From positions 1,798,001 to 1,862,000 of the forward strand of contig JAPEIS010000004.1 of assembly GCA_029531795.1 (NCBI GenBank): a stretch of 64,000 nucleotides of DNA, in the 5' to 3' direction. Numbering within the stretch: position 1 is the first letter of the stretch; every line of letters starts with the position of its first letter. The position numbers and the translations under genes were made by a program. Source of the stretch: Sclerotinia nivalis (Eukaryota > Ascomycota > Leotiomycetes > Helotiales > Sclerotiniaceae). This document shows, in pieces, positions 22,408-32,297 of this stretch. Under the pieces are notes generated by a model. The model ran no database searches. It was not told where the DNA came from and was given only the letters and a program-made list of their open reading frames with translations.

Positions 22408-24174
22408 ATGGCGCCCACTCCACCGGGCGGAAAAGAAAAATTCTCCCTAGGAGGAACCCTCAATCTAAAACCCCCCCTGGATCCCGAAAGAAAAAAACGC
22501 GAAGCACAAGCCGAACAGCTAGAACGGGAGAAAAAGACCACAGAACAAAAAGGTAAAGAAACCCAAGCGAGCGCTGCACGAAAACCCGAGAAATTCTCCC
22601 TAGGAGGAACACTCAATCTAAAGCCGCCCCTTAACCCCGATGAAAAAAGACGCGAAGCGCAAAAAGCGGAACAAAAAGCCGCTGAAGAAAAAGAAAGACA
22701 ACGTGCGAAAGAGACCGAGGCAAATGCAAATGCAAATGCAAATGCAAATGCAAATGCGAAATCGAAAGTTAAAGCGGTGGATATACGGGAATTGCGGCAT
22801 CCCGAGAGTCGAGTATCGGATCGGTTTAAACAGTGGTTTTGGGATTCTGAGCGTCAAGAAGTGTGGGCGCAGATATTGGATGCGAATGCCCCGGGTGGAG
22901 AGAGATCTATCTATTTATCGTCGTGGGAGAGATGGGTGAGGAGTCAGAAGGAGGAATCGGGTGGGAGAGGGAGGAATAGACGGTCGCCTTCTCCTAGTGA
23001 GCGGACGAGGCGCTCGAGTAGGAAAGCGAGGGAACGTTCTGTGGATCAGAATGTGTCAAAGCCGGAGAAAAAGACTGTACGACCATCAAGAGATAAGAAA
23101 GATTTCCAGGATTTTACAAGTTCGCGAGGTTATGCAGATCAGACAGAAAGTCGGGGGGGCCGTGAAAGATCTCGTGTAAGAGCTAGAAGTACTAAACCGC
23201 GATCAAATAGTAAAGCAAGACCTACACTTGACTCATTAGATCAGAACCGTGATGCTGAAATTCCTTATCGTTCTCGACGACATGATGACGGAAGGAATTC
23301 GAGAGAGGACGTCGAAGTGGATAGAAAGAGGTATCAAGAACATAGACAACGAAAAGAGGGTCATGAAGAAAGACGCCGCAAGGAAGAATATCCTGAAGAG
23401 AGGCGAAAAGAACGTGGACAACGAGAAGAAGATGAAGATGAAGAAGGACGCCGCATGAGAGATCATCTCCGAAGAAAACAAGAAGACCACGAACAAGAAG
23501 AAAAAGACGCCCGAAGAGAAGCACGAAGAGAAGAACGCCGCAAAGAAGAGCATCCCCGAAGAAAAAAAGAAGACCGTAGACAAGAAGAATTTAAAGAAGA
23601 AGCACATCAACAAGATGAAGAAAGCCGGTATGAACATCGGAGAAAAAATGATCGGAAAAATGATGAAGATCGTAGACGGCGCGGAGACGATGACAGGGAA
23701 GAAGAGAGTCAAAGTCAGGAATATCTCAAGAAGAAAAGTAGACACAGCGAAAAAGATTTAAAAGACAAGGAACGACTGAGGCTACAGGAAGAGGAGTACA
23801 ATCGATATCGGGAGAAGAAGAAGGTTGAGGATGAACGTATTCGAGCGCAGGAGAAATATACGAAAGGAGCTAGGAAGTCGGATCGAGAGTTTAGAGATGG
23901 GGACAGAGAAAGAGAAAGAGATAGGGATAGGGATAGGGAAGGAAGGGAAAGACACCGGGTCAGCGAACGCCAAACGAGATACGAAGAAAATCCATTTGCA
24001 CCTAATTACGGTTCTGGAAATAGTGGTGATCAGTATCGTCGGCATGGAGCGAATACTCTCAATCCTAATATATATCCCTCGAATACAGATCCACGTTTAG
24101 ATCCACGTTTAGATCCACGTTTAGATCCACGTTTGGCTCCGGGTGGTTATTATGATCCCAGACGACGGAATTAG
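22408..24174 (+). CDS. Highly charged low-complexity protein (Arg/Glu-rich), function unknown
   Basis: A 588-aa intronless frame starting at the ATG at 22408 (MAPTPPGGK). I do not recognise the family. The N-terminus holds two copies of a KFSLGGTLNLKPPL-type motif (about residues 12-28 and 61-77), each followed by a Lys/Glu helical segment. An Asn-Ala repeat, encoded by an AATGCA microsatellite at 22721-22757, follows. The only globular-looking part is about residues 130-175 (SDRFKQWFWDSERQEVW). Residues 180-540 are Arg/Glu/Asp/Lys-rich with RS-like and RD-like stretches. The tail has four DPRL repeats. Composition resembles nuclear RNA-processing or chromatin scaffolds, but that is only compositional. 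It is probably largely disordered or coiled-coil. Confidence 0.7.
   Translation: MAPTPPGGKEKFSLGGTLNLKPPLDPERKKREAQAEQLEREKKTTEQKGKETQASAARKPEKFSLGGTLNLKPPLNPDEKRREAQKAEQKAAEEKERQRAKETEANANANANANANAKSKVKAVDIRELRHPESRVSDRFKQWFWDSERQEVWAQILDANAPGGERSIYLSSWERWVRSQKEESGGRGRNRRSPSPSERTRRSSRKARERSVDQNVSKPEKKTVRPSRDKKDFQDFTSSRGYADQTESRGGRERSRVRARSTKPRSNSKARPTLDSLDQNRDAEIPYRSRRHDDGRNSREDVEVDRKRYQEHRQRKEGHEERRRKEEYPEERRKERGQREEDEDEEGRRMRDHLRRKQEDHEQEEKDARREARREERRKEEHPRRKKEDRRQEEFKEEAHQQDEESRYEHRRKNDRKNDEDRRRRGDDDREEESQSQEYLKKKSRHSEKDLKDKERLRLQEEEYNRYREKKKVEDERIRAQEKYTKGARKSDREFRDGDRERERDRDRDREGRERHRVSERQTRYEENPFAPNYGSGNSGDQYRRHGANTLNPNIYPSNTDPRLDPRLDPRLDPRLAPGGYYDPRRRN
22721..22757 (+). repeat. AATGCA hexanucleotide microsatellite inside a CDS
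   Basis: About six copies of a hexamer encoding alternating Asn-Ala. Copy-number change would lengthen the protein by dipeptides without shifting frame. Confidence 0.85.
24088..24135 (+). repeat. Four 12-bp repeats encoding DPRL
   Basis: Four near-identical copies of GATCCACGTTTA near the 3' end of the low-complexity CDS. Each unit adds exactly four residues; the last copy differs at one base. Confidence 0.88.
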
Positions 24175-24403
24175 GACTAAGGAGTATAATTACTGGTATC
24201 ATGATCCATTAGCTTTAAGTACCTATATAGAAATACAAAATTGCCGAGTTTTCTGTCTTTGTAACTTGAACGGATCGTTTTAGAATAGTAGGTATTTGTC
24301 TTATCTGCAGATTTGTCAGCTTGGTAATATAAGTATATTTCATTCAAGACATAGATCTAGTCCATACCTGCCCATTATTGGCTCAAACATAAAAAACTAA
24401 TTC

Positions 24404-26886
24404 TCACCCAAGAGTTACCAACATTTTTCTCGCGTTCATTCTGCTCCAAACCTCCTCTGGTATCTCCGCATTATTGACTCTGTACATTATCCCATCCTTC
24501 CTTTCAACCTGCAATACAATCTTCGAGGGTTTAGACTCTGGATCTGGGGGATCATTGTTGGCAAGTAGAATAAAATCGAAGATGCCACCACCTGCTTCGG
24601 AGCCTTCTCGATTTGAAATTTTATCCTCCTGACTATTTTCCTTTCCATCATAATAGCATACCATCTGTGCAGCCACATTGCCATTCATATCACTAATGTT
24701 ACGGACATGAAAGGTATATTCAGGCTCCCATGGAGTGTTTTTTAAACCCTCGCGTTTTGTCATGATAAGTTCCGATGAGACCTCGAACTGAGCGACCTCC
24801 GTTCGGAAGAATATGAGTTGATCATCTGGAGTATCTTTGAGTTTGTCAATACTCAGTTCTGGACAGTGTTTCGGAATGTCTTGCAACGCAATAAAATTTG
24901 GGCTCATTTGTTGTGCTTGCGATGGATGAATATGAGTTTGTGCCCCCGGAACATCCAAGGAAAGTATTGGGACTCGAACTAATCGAAGTGGTGAATTTCG
25001 GAGTACATAACATACAATTTCGGGATTCATCCTACATGCATCAATGTTTGAACGGCGTTATTATCTCTTCCGGCAACGTCGTTCGAGTGCAAGGCAGGGG
25101 AACTTACCCTAATTCTCGATATCTTGCCTCCACTCGTATATCAATTGCATCATGCCAACCCAACCATGACCAAGACGGAAACGGCACTTTTCTCTTCAAG
25201 GATGTCGTTTCTAAAGTCGTCAAACCTTTCCTCCTCCTAACACCGCGTAGTGAACCAGGTTCCCAACAAAGTCCCAACTCAAAGTGTCTCGTGGGTACCC
25301 CCCATAAGAAGTTATCGCCGGTCAATTGCTTCACTTGTTCTAGTATGGCATGAAAAGCGTCATGAGCATCCCCTGATTTAGTGAGCTGACGTGTAGTATA
25401 ATCCGAAACTAGACGTCTGAATTTATACCAAGTCTGGTCGATAATATCATTCGAGACGAAGAAATTCCGGAGGGAGGTATCAAGGAAGTATTCTGTTTCT
25501 TGGAGTCTGAATAAGCTTGCATGTGCTAATGAAGTTTCGCAATAAGTTTCTTCAAGTCTATGGCACTTCCTGCAGGCCCACAAAAGCTGTTGATCCGTGA
25601 AAATAATACTGCGTCTTGATAATGCCCGTTCTTGTAAAGTCCACCCTCTCCGACTCCATTCACTATCTTCAAGCTGGTGGGAGAATGAGTAGCCATTATT
25701 GTGAGGGTGTAAAGTTCTTATTAACTTCATGGAAACTCGATTATCGGCTGTTGAAATGTCGATTTGCGTCTGTTTGCCCGTTCGAGGATTTTGAATTCCT
25801 GGTAAGCCGGCTTCCGCATTTTTTCCGGAAGCAGCGATAAGAGTAACTTTTGAATGAGCATATATAGTTCCCATTGTACCAATCTGTATGGCTTTATCAG
25901 AATCGCTGTCTTGAATTATACAAAGAGCATCGACCCAGAGATATCGGATTCCAAGTTGCTGTGAAAATCTCATTGCGTCCTGGATAGTTTTTGGAACACA
26001 TCCTGTGAGAGATCCCGCCTTCTGGAGCGCTTGTTGGTTAAGGTTTAAGAGCAGCGTCCTTTGAGTGTCACCCCACACATAACTTAATGCCGCATACTCA
26101 AAAGAAGCAATATTTGCGTTATGCAATTCCACAATTTTACTCTCCCGCACGTCAATTAGACGAAAAATTGGAGTCACACTGTTCAGAAACGTCAGTACAG
26201 TGAGTTTATGCCGGCATGTAATAAACTCTCCTTGAAAGCCCTCGATCTACGAGTTTTGCTTGGTAACACTCCTTATGGTTATCGAGGCATTCTTTGAGCC
26301 ATTGAGCTGGTCGTTTGATATCAACAATCTCCGGCCTTATCCTCCCAGAGAAGACAGTTGAATTTTGGTTGACAGACTCATTAGTAGTACTGTCCCGGCA
26401 CACTTCCCCATTGTAAGTTTGGAAGGCATCATCGATATAGTACCAGGGGGCAGCGTCAGTAGTCTTGTGAATTCCCGGTTCATCAGTCTTCTCCCCCTCC
26501 ACTATTGGATACCATGATAGACCGATCCTATACAGATACATAAGATCGCGATCAGAATCCCAAGCCTCAGCCTCTATAGGCACTATACGAGCACAAGATT
26601 TGATCGACGCTACACATTTGAAAGAGTCTAGATCACGGATAGAATTCTCTATTTGGTCAGGGACAACATCGCAAATCGCCGAACAAAAAGCACATGTAGA
26701 TGAGGATTGCCGTATGCGAGTATAAGGGCCAAGGCTGAACTTAGGCGCCTGTCGATTGTGAATAAATGACTTGAAGGGATAACAATCTGGAACTTCAGAT
26801 TTGGTATTGAGAGATCGTAACTCCTCGGTAGTGGGACAGCGAAGCATCTCAAATTCGATAGCGCTGCAGTATTCACAGAGTGTCAT
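24404..26886 (-). CDS. HET-domain (heterokaryon incompatibility) protein, possibly frame-disrupted
   Basis: HET proteins trigger incompatibility or cell-death responses after fusion with non-self hyphae. Three blocks are visible on the minus strand: 26206-26886 (226 aa, Cys-rich N-terminus ending with a CLDNHKEC motif), 25108-26178 and 24404-25031. The second contains the HET core: FRLIDV, YAALSYVWGD, LGIRYLWVDALCIIQD, YAHSKVTLIAASG and WSRRGWTLQERALS. The third joins through a clean phase-2 intron (donor 25101-25107, acceptor 25032-25033). The first junction is odd. A CTGAC branch and CAG acceptor (26179-26181) exist, but the only good donor (GTTTAT after SRR) gives a frame that stops after eight codons. 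Either a one-base lesion is present or an unusual splice is used. The domain call is firm; intactness is not. Confidence 0.75.
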
Positions 26887-27811
26887 TTTGACTCGGAATA
26901 TTGTTGTGATTGAAGTTCACGAGTAGTCGAGTTTAAGCTCTTAGTTTTCTGAAATGATTGAAGTTGAATAGTAATCAAGTTTAAGCTCTTACTTTTCTGA
27001 AATGATTAAAGAGAAGATCATAAGCCCACGTCTTAGCTGAGCGAATGGCTTCCAACCACAAGTTGTACATGTTCAACATAACCAATTGGGCCGCGAAATT
27101 TCCAAGCCCACCTGCCAAAGCTGGAAGCAGTGGAACCTTTTCATCTTAGAATACGAGGATATAAAAGAGAATTGAAGAGTTAGTTGTATTAGTTTAAGAG
27201 AACAGAGATTTCCGATCTGGCTCATATTCAACGTGCTGACTCAGCACAATCTATAAAGCCGCTGATGAGCTTCGTTTACAATGCAGCACACATACCAAAG
27301 TCGAGTAGTACTAGTGAGTAAGTAGTATCCACAACTCAAGGCCGTATAAATTCAGAAGACATAAATACATATAAGAACAACATGAATCGGACACAAAGAT
27401 TTTATACAAGCACAAGACACAGTTCGCTAGTGCCAAAATAATGATTAGAATTGTATAGTATCATCGTTCTTTCCCTACGATGATAATCCAAAGGCTAATT
27501 AATCATGGGCATCACTTGCGTATAATCTATTAATTATTTATTTTAAGGAACTTTTCTTATTTGGAAAATAAGATAAATAATTTTGAATTATTCCAACGTC
27601 GGTCGGTTCAATGAAAATGTCACAAAAATAGAGCTTCCGCCTGTGTTCCCAGTACTTGATAGTTCTGAAAATTAGAAATATCTCATTTATATTCTGCCAA
27701 ACTGCAACAATCTGCTACGCCACATTTCATACAACAACCCCTCGCAAATCAACAAACTCACTGCGTAACAATAATCCGATCACCCTCAAAATGCCTCCAA
27801 ATCACTCTCTC
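26887..27811. other. Intergenic region upstream of the HET gene
   Basis: Includes the HET promoter with a 48-bp tandem duplication. The remaining roughly 800 bases are AT-rich, with no supportable gene, and hold the 3' flank of the ureohydrolase gene. Confidence 0.5.
26909..27004. repeat. 48-bp tandem duplication in the HET gene promoter
   Basis: Two adjacent copies (26909-26956 and 26957-27004) match at 42 of 48 positions by direct count. They sit 23-118 bp upstream of the HET-domain start codon, within the likely leader or core promoter. Confidence 0.85.
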
Positions 27812-29323
27812 CTAAATTTCCACCTTGCTCTCCGTCTTCCCCTCCATCATCAAACTCAATGGCCCTTTCTTAACCATCAAACTAAGCACTTCATAAAGTG
27901 CATCTGCTGCCGCCATAGTAGTATGTTCAGCATTCGTATCATACGCGGGGGCCACCTCCACAATATCTGCCGCTATCAAATTAATACCTTCCAATCCCCT
28001 TAGAATAGTTCTGAGCTCTCTTGTGGACCACCCGCCTGTTTCAGGGGTACCGGTTGCGGGTGCGACTTCTTGGGAATTAGTGTTTTGTTGGATAAGATAC
28101 GAGGGTGCAGGATAGACTTACAGGCAGGATCTAAAGTATCGATATCGATTGATAAGTAAACGGGTTTTTCGAGTCCGACACGATCTCGAATTTTCTTGAT
28201 GATACCATCCATACCAATCGTATCGATTTCTCTCGCTTCCACAATCTCAAATCCGCAGTAGCCATCATTTTCATAATCGCTAGGACCACTCAAAGTAGTC
28301 CTAATACCAGCATGGATATTCGTGTCGTTCGCGAGCAAGCCCTCTTGAGCAGCATGATAGAAATAAGTGCCATGATTAATGGAAGCAACTTTGGATGGAC
28401 TTCCACCAAATACTTTTGGTTTCCAAGTATCGAGATGGGAGTCGAAGTGGACGACGGAGATGGGACCATATGCACGGTTGATGGAGCGGAGTAGAGGGAG
28501 AGTAATTGTATGATCTCCACCTAGTGTGATGACCCTAGGAAGGGTTTTCCCATTTTTGGCGGGTCCGAGCTTCTTAGAGTCGGTCGCGGGCGCGCGGGAG
28601 AGAATTGAGTTGTGGCCTTCTTCAATTTGATGGAGGGCCCAGGAGTTGTCATAGCTGAGATGAAAGTTGTTTTAGCACCATATATATGGTTGATGTGGAC
28701 AAGTAGACAAGTGAACATACGATGTGACCGGGATATCCCCACAGTCGATCACTGTTGCCCAACTATCGAAAGGGTTTGTGGCTAGTGGGACATTGTATCC
28801 TCCACTAATTTCAGACAACGTGTGAGTTAATGTATACGGAGCGATAGTATGCTGGTAATTGTAGAAAATGAAAACGCACTAGAGATTGAGACGTCTTGAG
28901 CCCTGTCGAATTCCAGAAGGCCCAAATCGAGCTCCTGGTCTATACGAAGTTCCGGTGTCGAATGGAGCCCCTGAAAAAAGATCAATTCACCTTTTCTTTA
29001 CCGGAAACTGAAGAATCACAAGTAGCAAGACGACATACCGATGAATGCAATGTCATATTTCACATCATCTGTTGCTAAGCATGGAGAATATGGTAATCTA
29101 CCAAACGTCGAGATGCCCGAGAAGACCGAGTCGGCCTGATTATTTTCAGCTGGCTTTCTAGACTACTCTCCGATGAACATACTTGAGTCCCACCATCTCC
29201 TGGTAAAGTGTTGTACCACAGTGATTTGTGTGGTCCAGCAATTGGAATTTGATCTTCACGCTCGCCGTGCGCGAGTGCACCTGCATAAAGTGCGGCGAGG
29301 GTAATGATATGGGCAAACATCAT
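27812..29323 (-). CDS. Secretory agmatinase-like ureohydrolase
   Basis: Member of the arginase/agmatinase manganese hydrolases, which release urea from guanidino compounds; the exact substrate is not fixed by sequence. Exons on the minus strand read 29183-29323, 29039-29135, 28880-28970, 28721-28804, 28122-28654 and 27812-28065; frames join perfectly to 399 aa. Residues 1-19 ([19 protein letters not shown]) form a signal peptide, so the enzyme probably enters the secretory pathway. Metal-binding motifs are present: [21 protein letters not shown] (Ser where many enzymes have Ala in DAHxD) and [19 protein letters not shown]. The conserved [18 protein letters not shown] loop is also intact. Either of two adjacent ATGs (29323 or 29320) could start translation. 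The closest expectation is the extracellular or vacuolar agmatinase group common in filamentous fungi. Confidence 0.9.
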
Positions 29324-30301
29324 GAAAGATAGAACTGAACAATTAAAAATGAGGAAGCAGAAAATGGGCATTTCAAAGATGCCGTCATCACCTTTTATGG
29401 TTGTCTGTGCTGGCACGGCTTCAATGCATTGTAGATCGAGACTTTCAATATCATAGGTCAATTGGCCTGACTTCTGGGTATGGTCTTATCCTGTCAAGAA
29501 ATGATAGGGGAATGTTGACATAATGGTTATCTGGGCGGCAACATACATGGTAGCAATCGTGAATAATAACATTATTGCTGATTCGTAATTCTTTTTAGGT
29601 AAACCGGCACTTCATCGAGATGCAATGATGGTTGGATGAAAAATATGGGAATCAGAAGAGTTTGAGTTGCTACCATGGCAGACTGCATGATGCAAAGATA
29701 ACCAGCTTGGTATAACTGTGATAGGAAGTCGGTAAGAGTTCACGATACGGAAAACAAAAGAATAAAGTACTGTCCCATTGGATAAAGAGACTTCGATTTT
29801 GAGCAATGCATGCAATCATGAAAATCAGATTATTTGAGATCGATGTAAATAAATGCATGCATTCTATCCGATAGTTGTGGTGAGGTAATCGATACTGATA
29901 TCATGGATTTTTGATAAGAAACTTGGAGCATTATCAAAAGGAGGGGTAAGGAAGTTCCGGAAAAGCAGCAACTAAGCTGGGGGGTAAAGGAGTGACCAAT
30001 GAGAATGAATTAAGCATGGTGTACAACAGATCTTGAGAGCCTTGGGAAATCTCCGGAGGAATCGAGCGCTTGCGTTTCCTTGAAATATCGATTGGGAGTT
30101 TTGAAGTTTTGAAAGTGCATATATATACTCCGAGTGATTTTATATTTAGATTGATATTAAATATATTCAATCATAGAAACATGGGAAACCATATGGCAAA
30201 ATGCTTGAGTGAATGATTTGATAAGCGATCGGAGTATCGGGGTGCAAAACGAACAAAACGAACAGGCTAGACATCGCACAGCAAATCAAGTAGAAATAAC
30301 C

Positions 30302-30340
30302 AGATACCAGATATACCAGATATACCAGATATACTAGATA
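30302..30340. repeat. (ATATACCAG)n short tandem repeat
   Basis: Four to five imperfect copies of a 9-10-bp unit. Non-coding. Confidence 0.7.
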
Positions 30341-30490
30341 TATAAGGTTATAGCAGCACTGACAATTCATAAAAGGCGGCGGCGAAAGAAAAACAGAATC
30401 CAGAATCCCAAGTGACGTATTCGGTGGGCTAAAACACGTGGATACACTCGGTACGCTTGTGGGGCTGACTCCCGTCTTCTGGGCCGGTCT

Positions 30491-30535
30491 CTCAGTCTCA
30501 GTCTCAGTCCCAGCCTCAGTCTCAGTCTCAGTCTC
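30491..30535. repeat. (CAGTCT)n hexanucleotide microsatellite
   Basis: About seven hexamers with two interruptions. A candidate polymorphic marker in spacer DNA. Confidence 0.8.
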
Positions 30536-31862
30536 TAGCCTGTCTAGCTAACATTTTAGAAAAGTCCAAAAACCGTTTCGAAGTTTTTTTCATGCACCTT
30601 AACGGCACCCCGTCAATTTGTCAAGTCCAGCTGGACAATGAAAACACCCTGACCAATCAGATACCGGGACGACGGTTTCTTTTCATCCGGAATTGTAGTA
30701 AGCATTTTCAATACCTGATCAACAAACATGAAGAAGAAGAAGAAGAAGATATAACTTAACGGTCTTGGCGATTTATATGGTGAACCCGGCTTGAGTGTGG
30801 TTTATCTGAAGAAAATGATGAAACTTTCTTGGAAAGCGGGCTTGGGAGGAGTCAACGAATGGGACTACGAGCAAGGGAAACGGTATGTTAAGTATACCTA
30901 GTACTGTCAGATTTACAATTGGTTCAAGGAAAATACTACCACTAGGTAGGTAGGTAATTTCAGATCTCAATGAAACTCAATTTTGGTACCAGCCATCTTA
31001 ATTTTCCTTTTTCTCCTGCTCCGAATATAATGAGCGTGACGCTTTTATGCAGAAAGACATGATGCAATGCAATCAACCCATTCCAGTAGGAAAATAAGAA
31101 AAATGTCCAGCCATGAAATTCCTTCCTATCATATAATCTGAATCCTTTACATTGATATGCGAGTATGGTATGCGAGAGGGATCTTTGAAGATCTTATTTG
31201 TCAATTTATGATTGCCCGTTGGTTACAACTTACGAGTGAATGACACGAGATGATATCAGCATTGTCTAGAATAATAATAAAAAAGGTTCGATGTTTTGTG
31301 TATTGTATGGTGTTCAAAACTCGATTCGATAATTGAAATGAATGATGTTCGTTCGTGATGATCATGATGGGAAGTAAAAAGCAAAAAAGCCACATTGTGC
31401 TGCCAGCTGGGTACTAACTAGGTAGGTGTACAGACTTTTCTTTCCCGTTCGCCTTGACATCAGAAACCAGAAACTCAGAAACTCAGAAACTCAGCACTGA
31501 ATCCCTCGCCTTCCAACCAATGAAAGCGCTAAAGACCCCCAAACTCTATTCAATTCAAATTCAGCACTTATATGAGGCATCGCGAAATAAAGAATAACGA
31601 AAAACACAACTTCACATGTCCAACTCAGAATTGGACAACGTTAACCTTTCTCCTTCTTTTGATGCTTCTTAGGCACATCGCATTGCCATCTGTCATTGAC
31701 CGATGGCTTATTACCTTTTACACACCTAACGTACCTCTGATTCCCTCTCAGCTATCCGATACTCCGCTCCATTTCTTTTTTTCGCTACGTACCTGTCGAT
31801 TCTTAGTCCATCCCATCAGAGAGGACTTCGTGGAGCACGACCTGCAACACATAGCCAGCGAT

Positions 31863-31898
31863 CTGCGACCTGCGACCTGCAACCTGCAACCTGCAATT
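31863..31898. repeat. (CTGCRAC)n heptanucleotide repeat
   Basis: Five consecutive heptamers alternating CTGCGAC and CTGCAAC. They lie about 400 bp upstream of the next coding region, possibly in its leader. Confidence 0.75.
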
Positions 31899-32297
31899 TA
31901 TACTGATTCAAAACTCCTCAGATTGTTATATGGAATATCCAATAAAAATCTACACATCTCGATCATCTTCAGTCCAGACTGAATCAACACGAATTTTACG
32001 AATCTCCTTTCATTTCTATTTTTGCCTTCTCGCGTTTTCAAGTGTACCACAATTAATCAACCACCAACATTAAAACAACCCTCGTTACCCAGCCTACCTC
32101 TGCCTTCTGCCTTCTACCTTCTGCCAACTTGCGATACTGCACGAAGCCGATACCACGAGGACTACCTGCTTCATGCAAATTACCGATCTTTTTCGCTGTG
32201 AGAATAATGATCTGCTGAGATTCAAAAAACTCGAAAACTTTAACGCATTTCCCCGGATTTATCTCATTTTCAAAGAGCCCCATTTTTATTCTACTTT

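Larger units (their letters stand above)
29324..32297. other. 3-kb AT-rich intergenic region with simple repeats
   Basis: Divergent spacer between the ureohydrolase and the large disordered protein. It contains ATACCAG-type repeats (30302-30340), a CAGTCT hexamer tract (30491-30535), an AAG run (30728-30750), AGAAACTC repeats near 31470 and CTGCRAC heptamers (31863-31898). A 136-codon open frame at 31572-31982 has repeat-derived, hydrophobic content and no domain; I regard it as leader or chance. Confidence 0.5.

Noticed and set aside
23236..23745. 169-codon minus-strand hydrophobic frame (membrane-like)
   Set aside because: It is the antisense of Lys/Glu-rich codons (giving Phe/Leu/Ser), a common artefact.
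30291..30540. Short direct repeats considered as a CRISPR-like array
   Set aside because: Units are contiguous microsatellites without spacers, and the genome is eukaryotic.
31572..31982. 136-codon plus-strand frame
   Set aside because: Composition follows pyrimidine-rich and CTGCRAC repeats; no domain. More likely leader of the gene at 32298.
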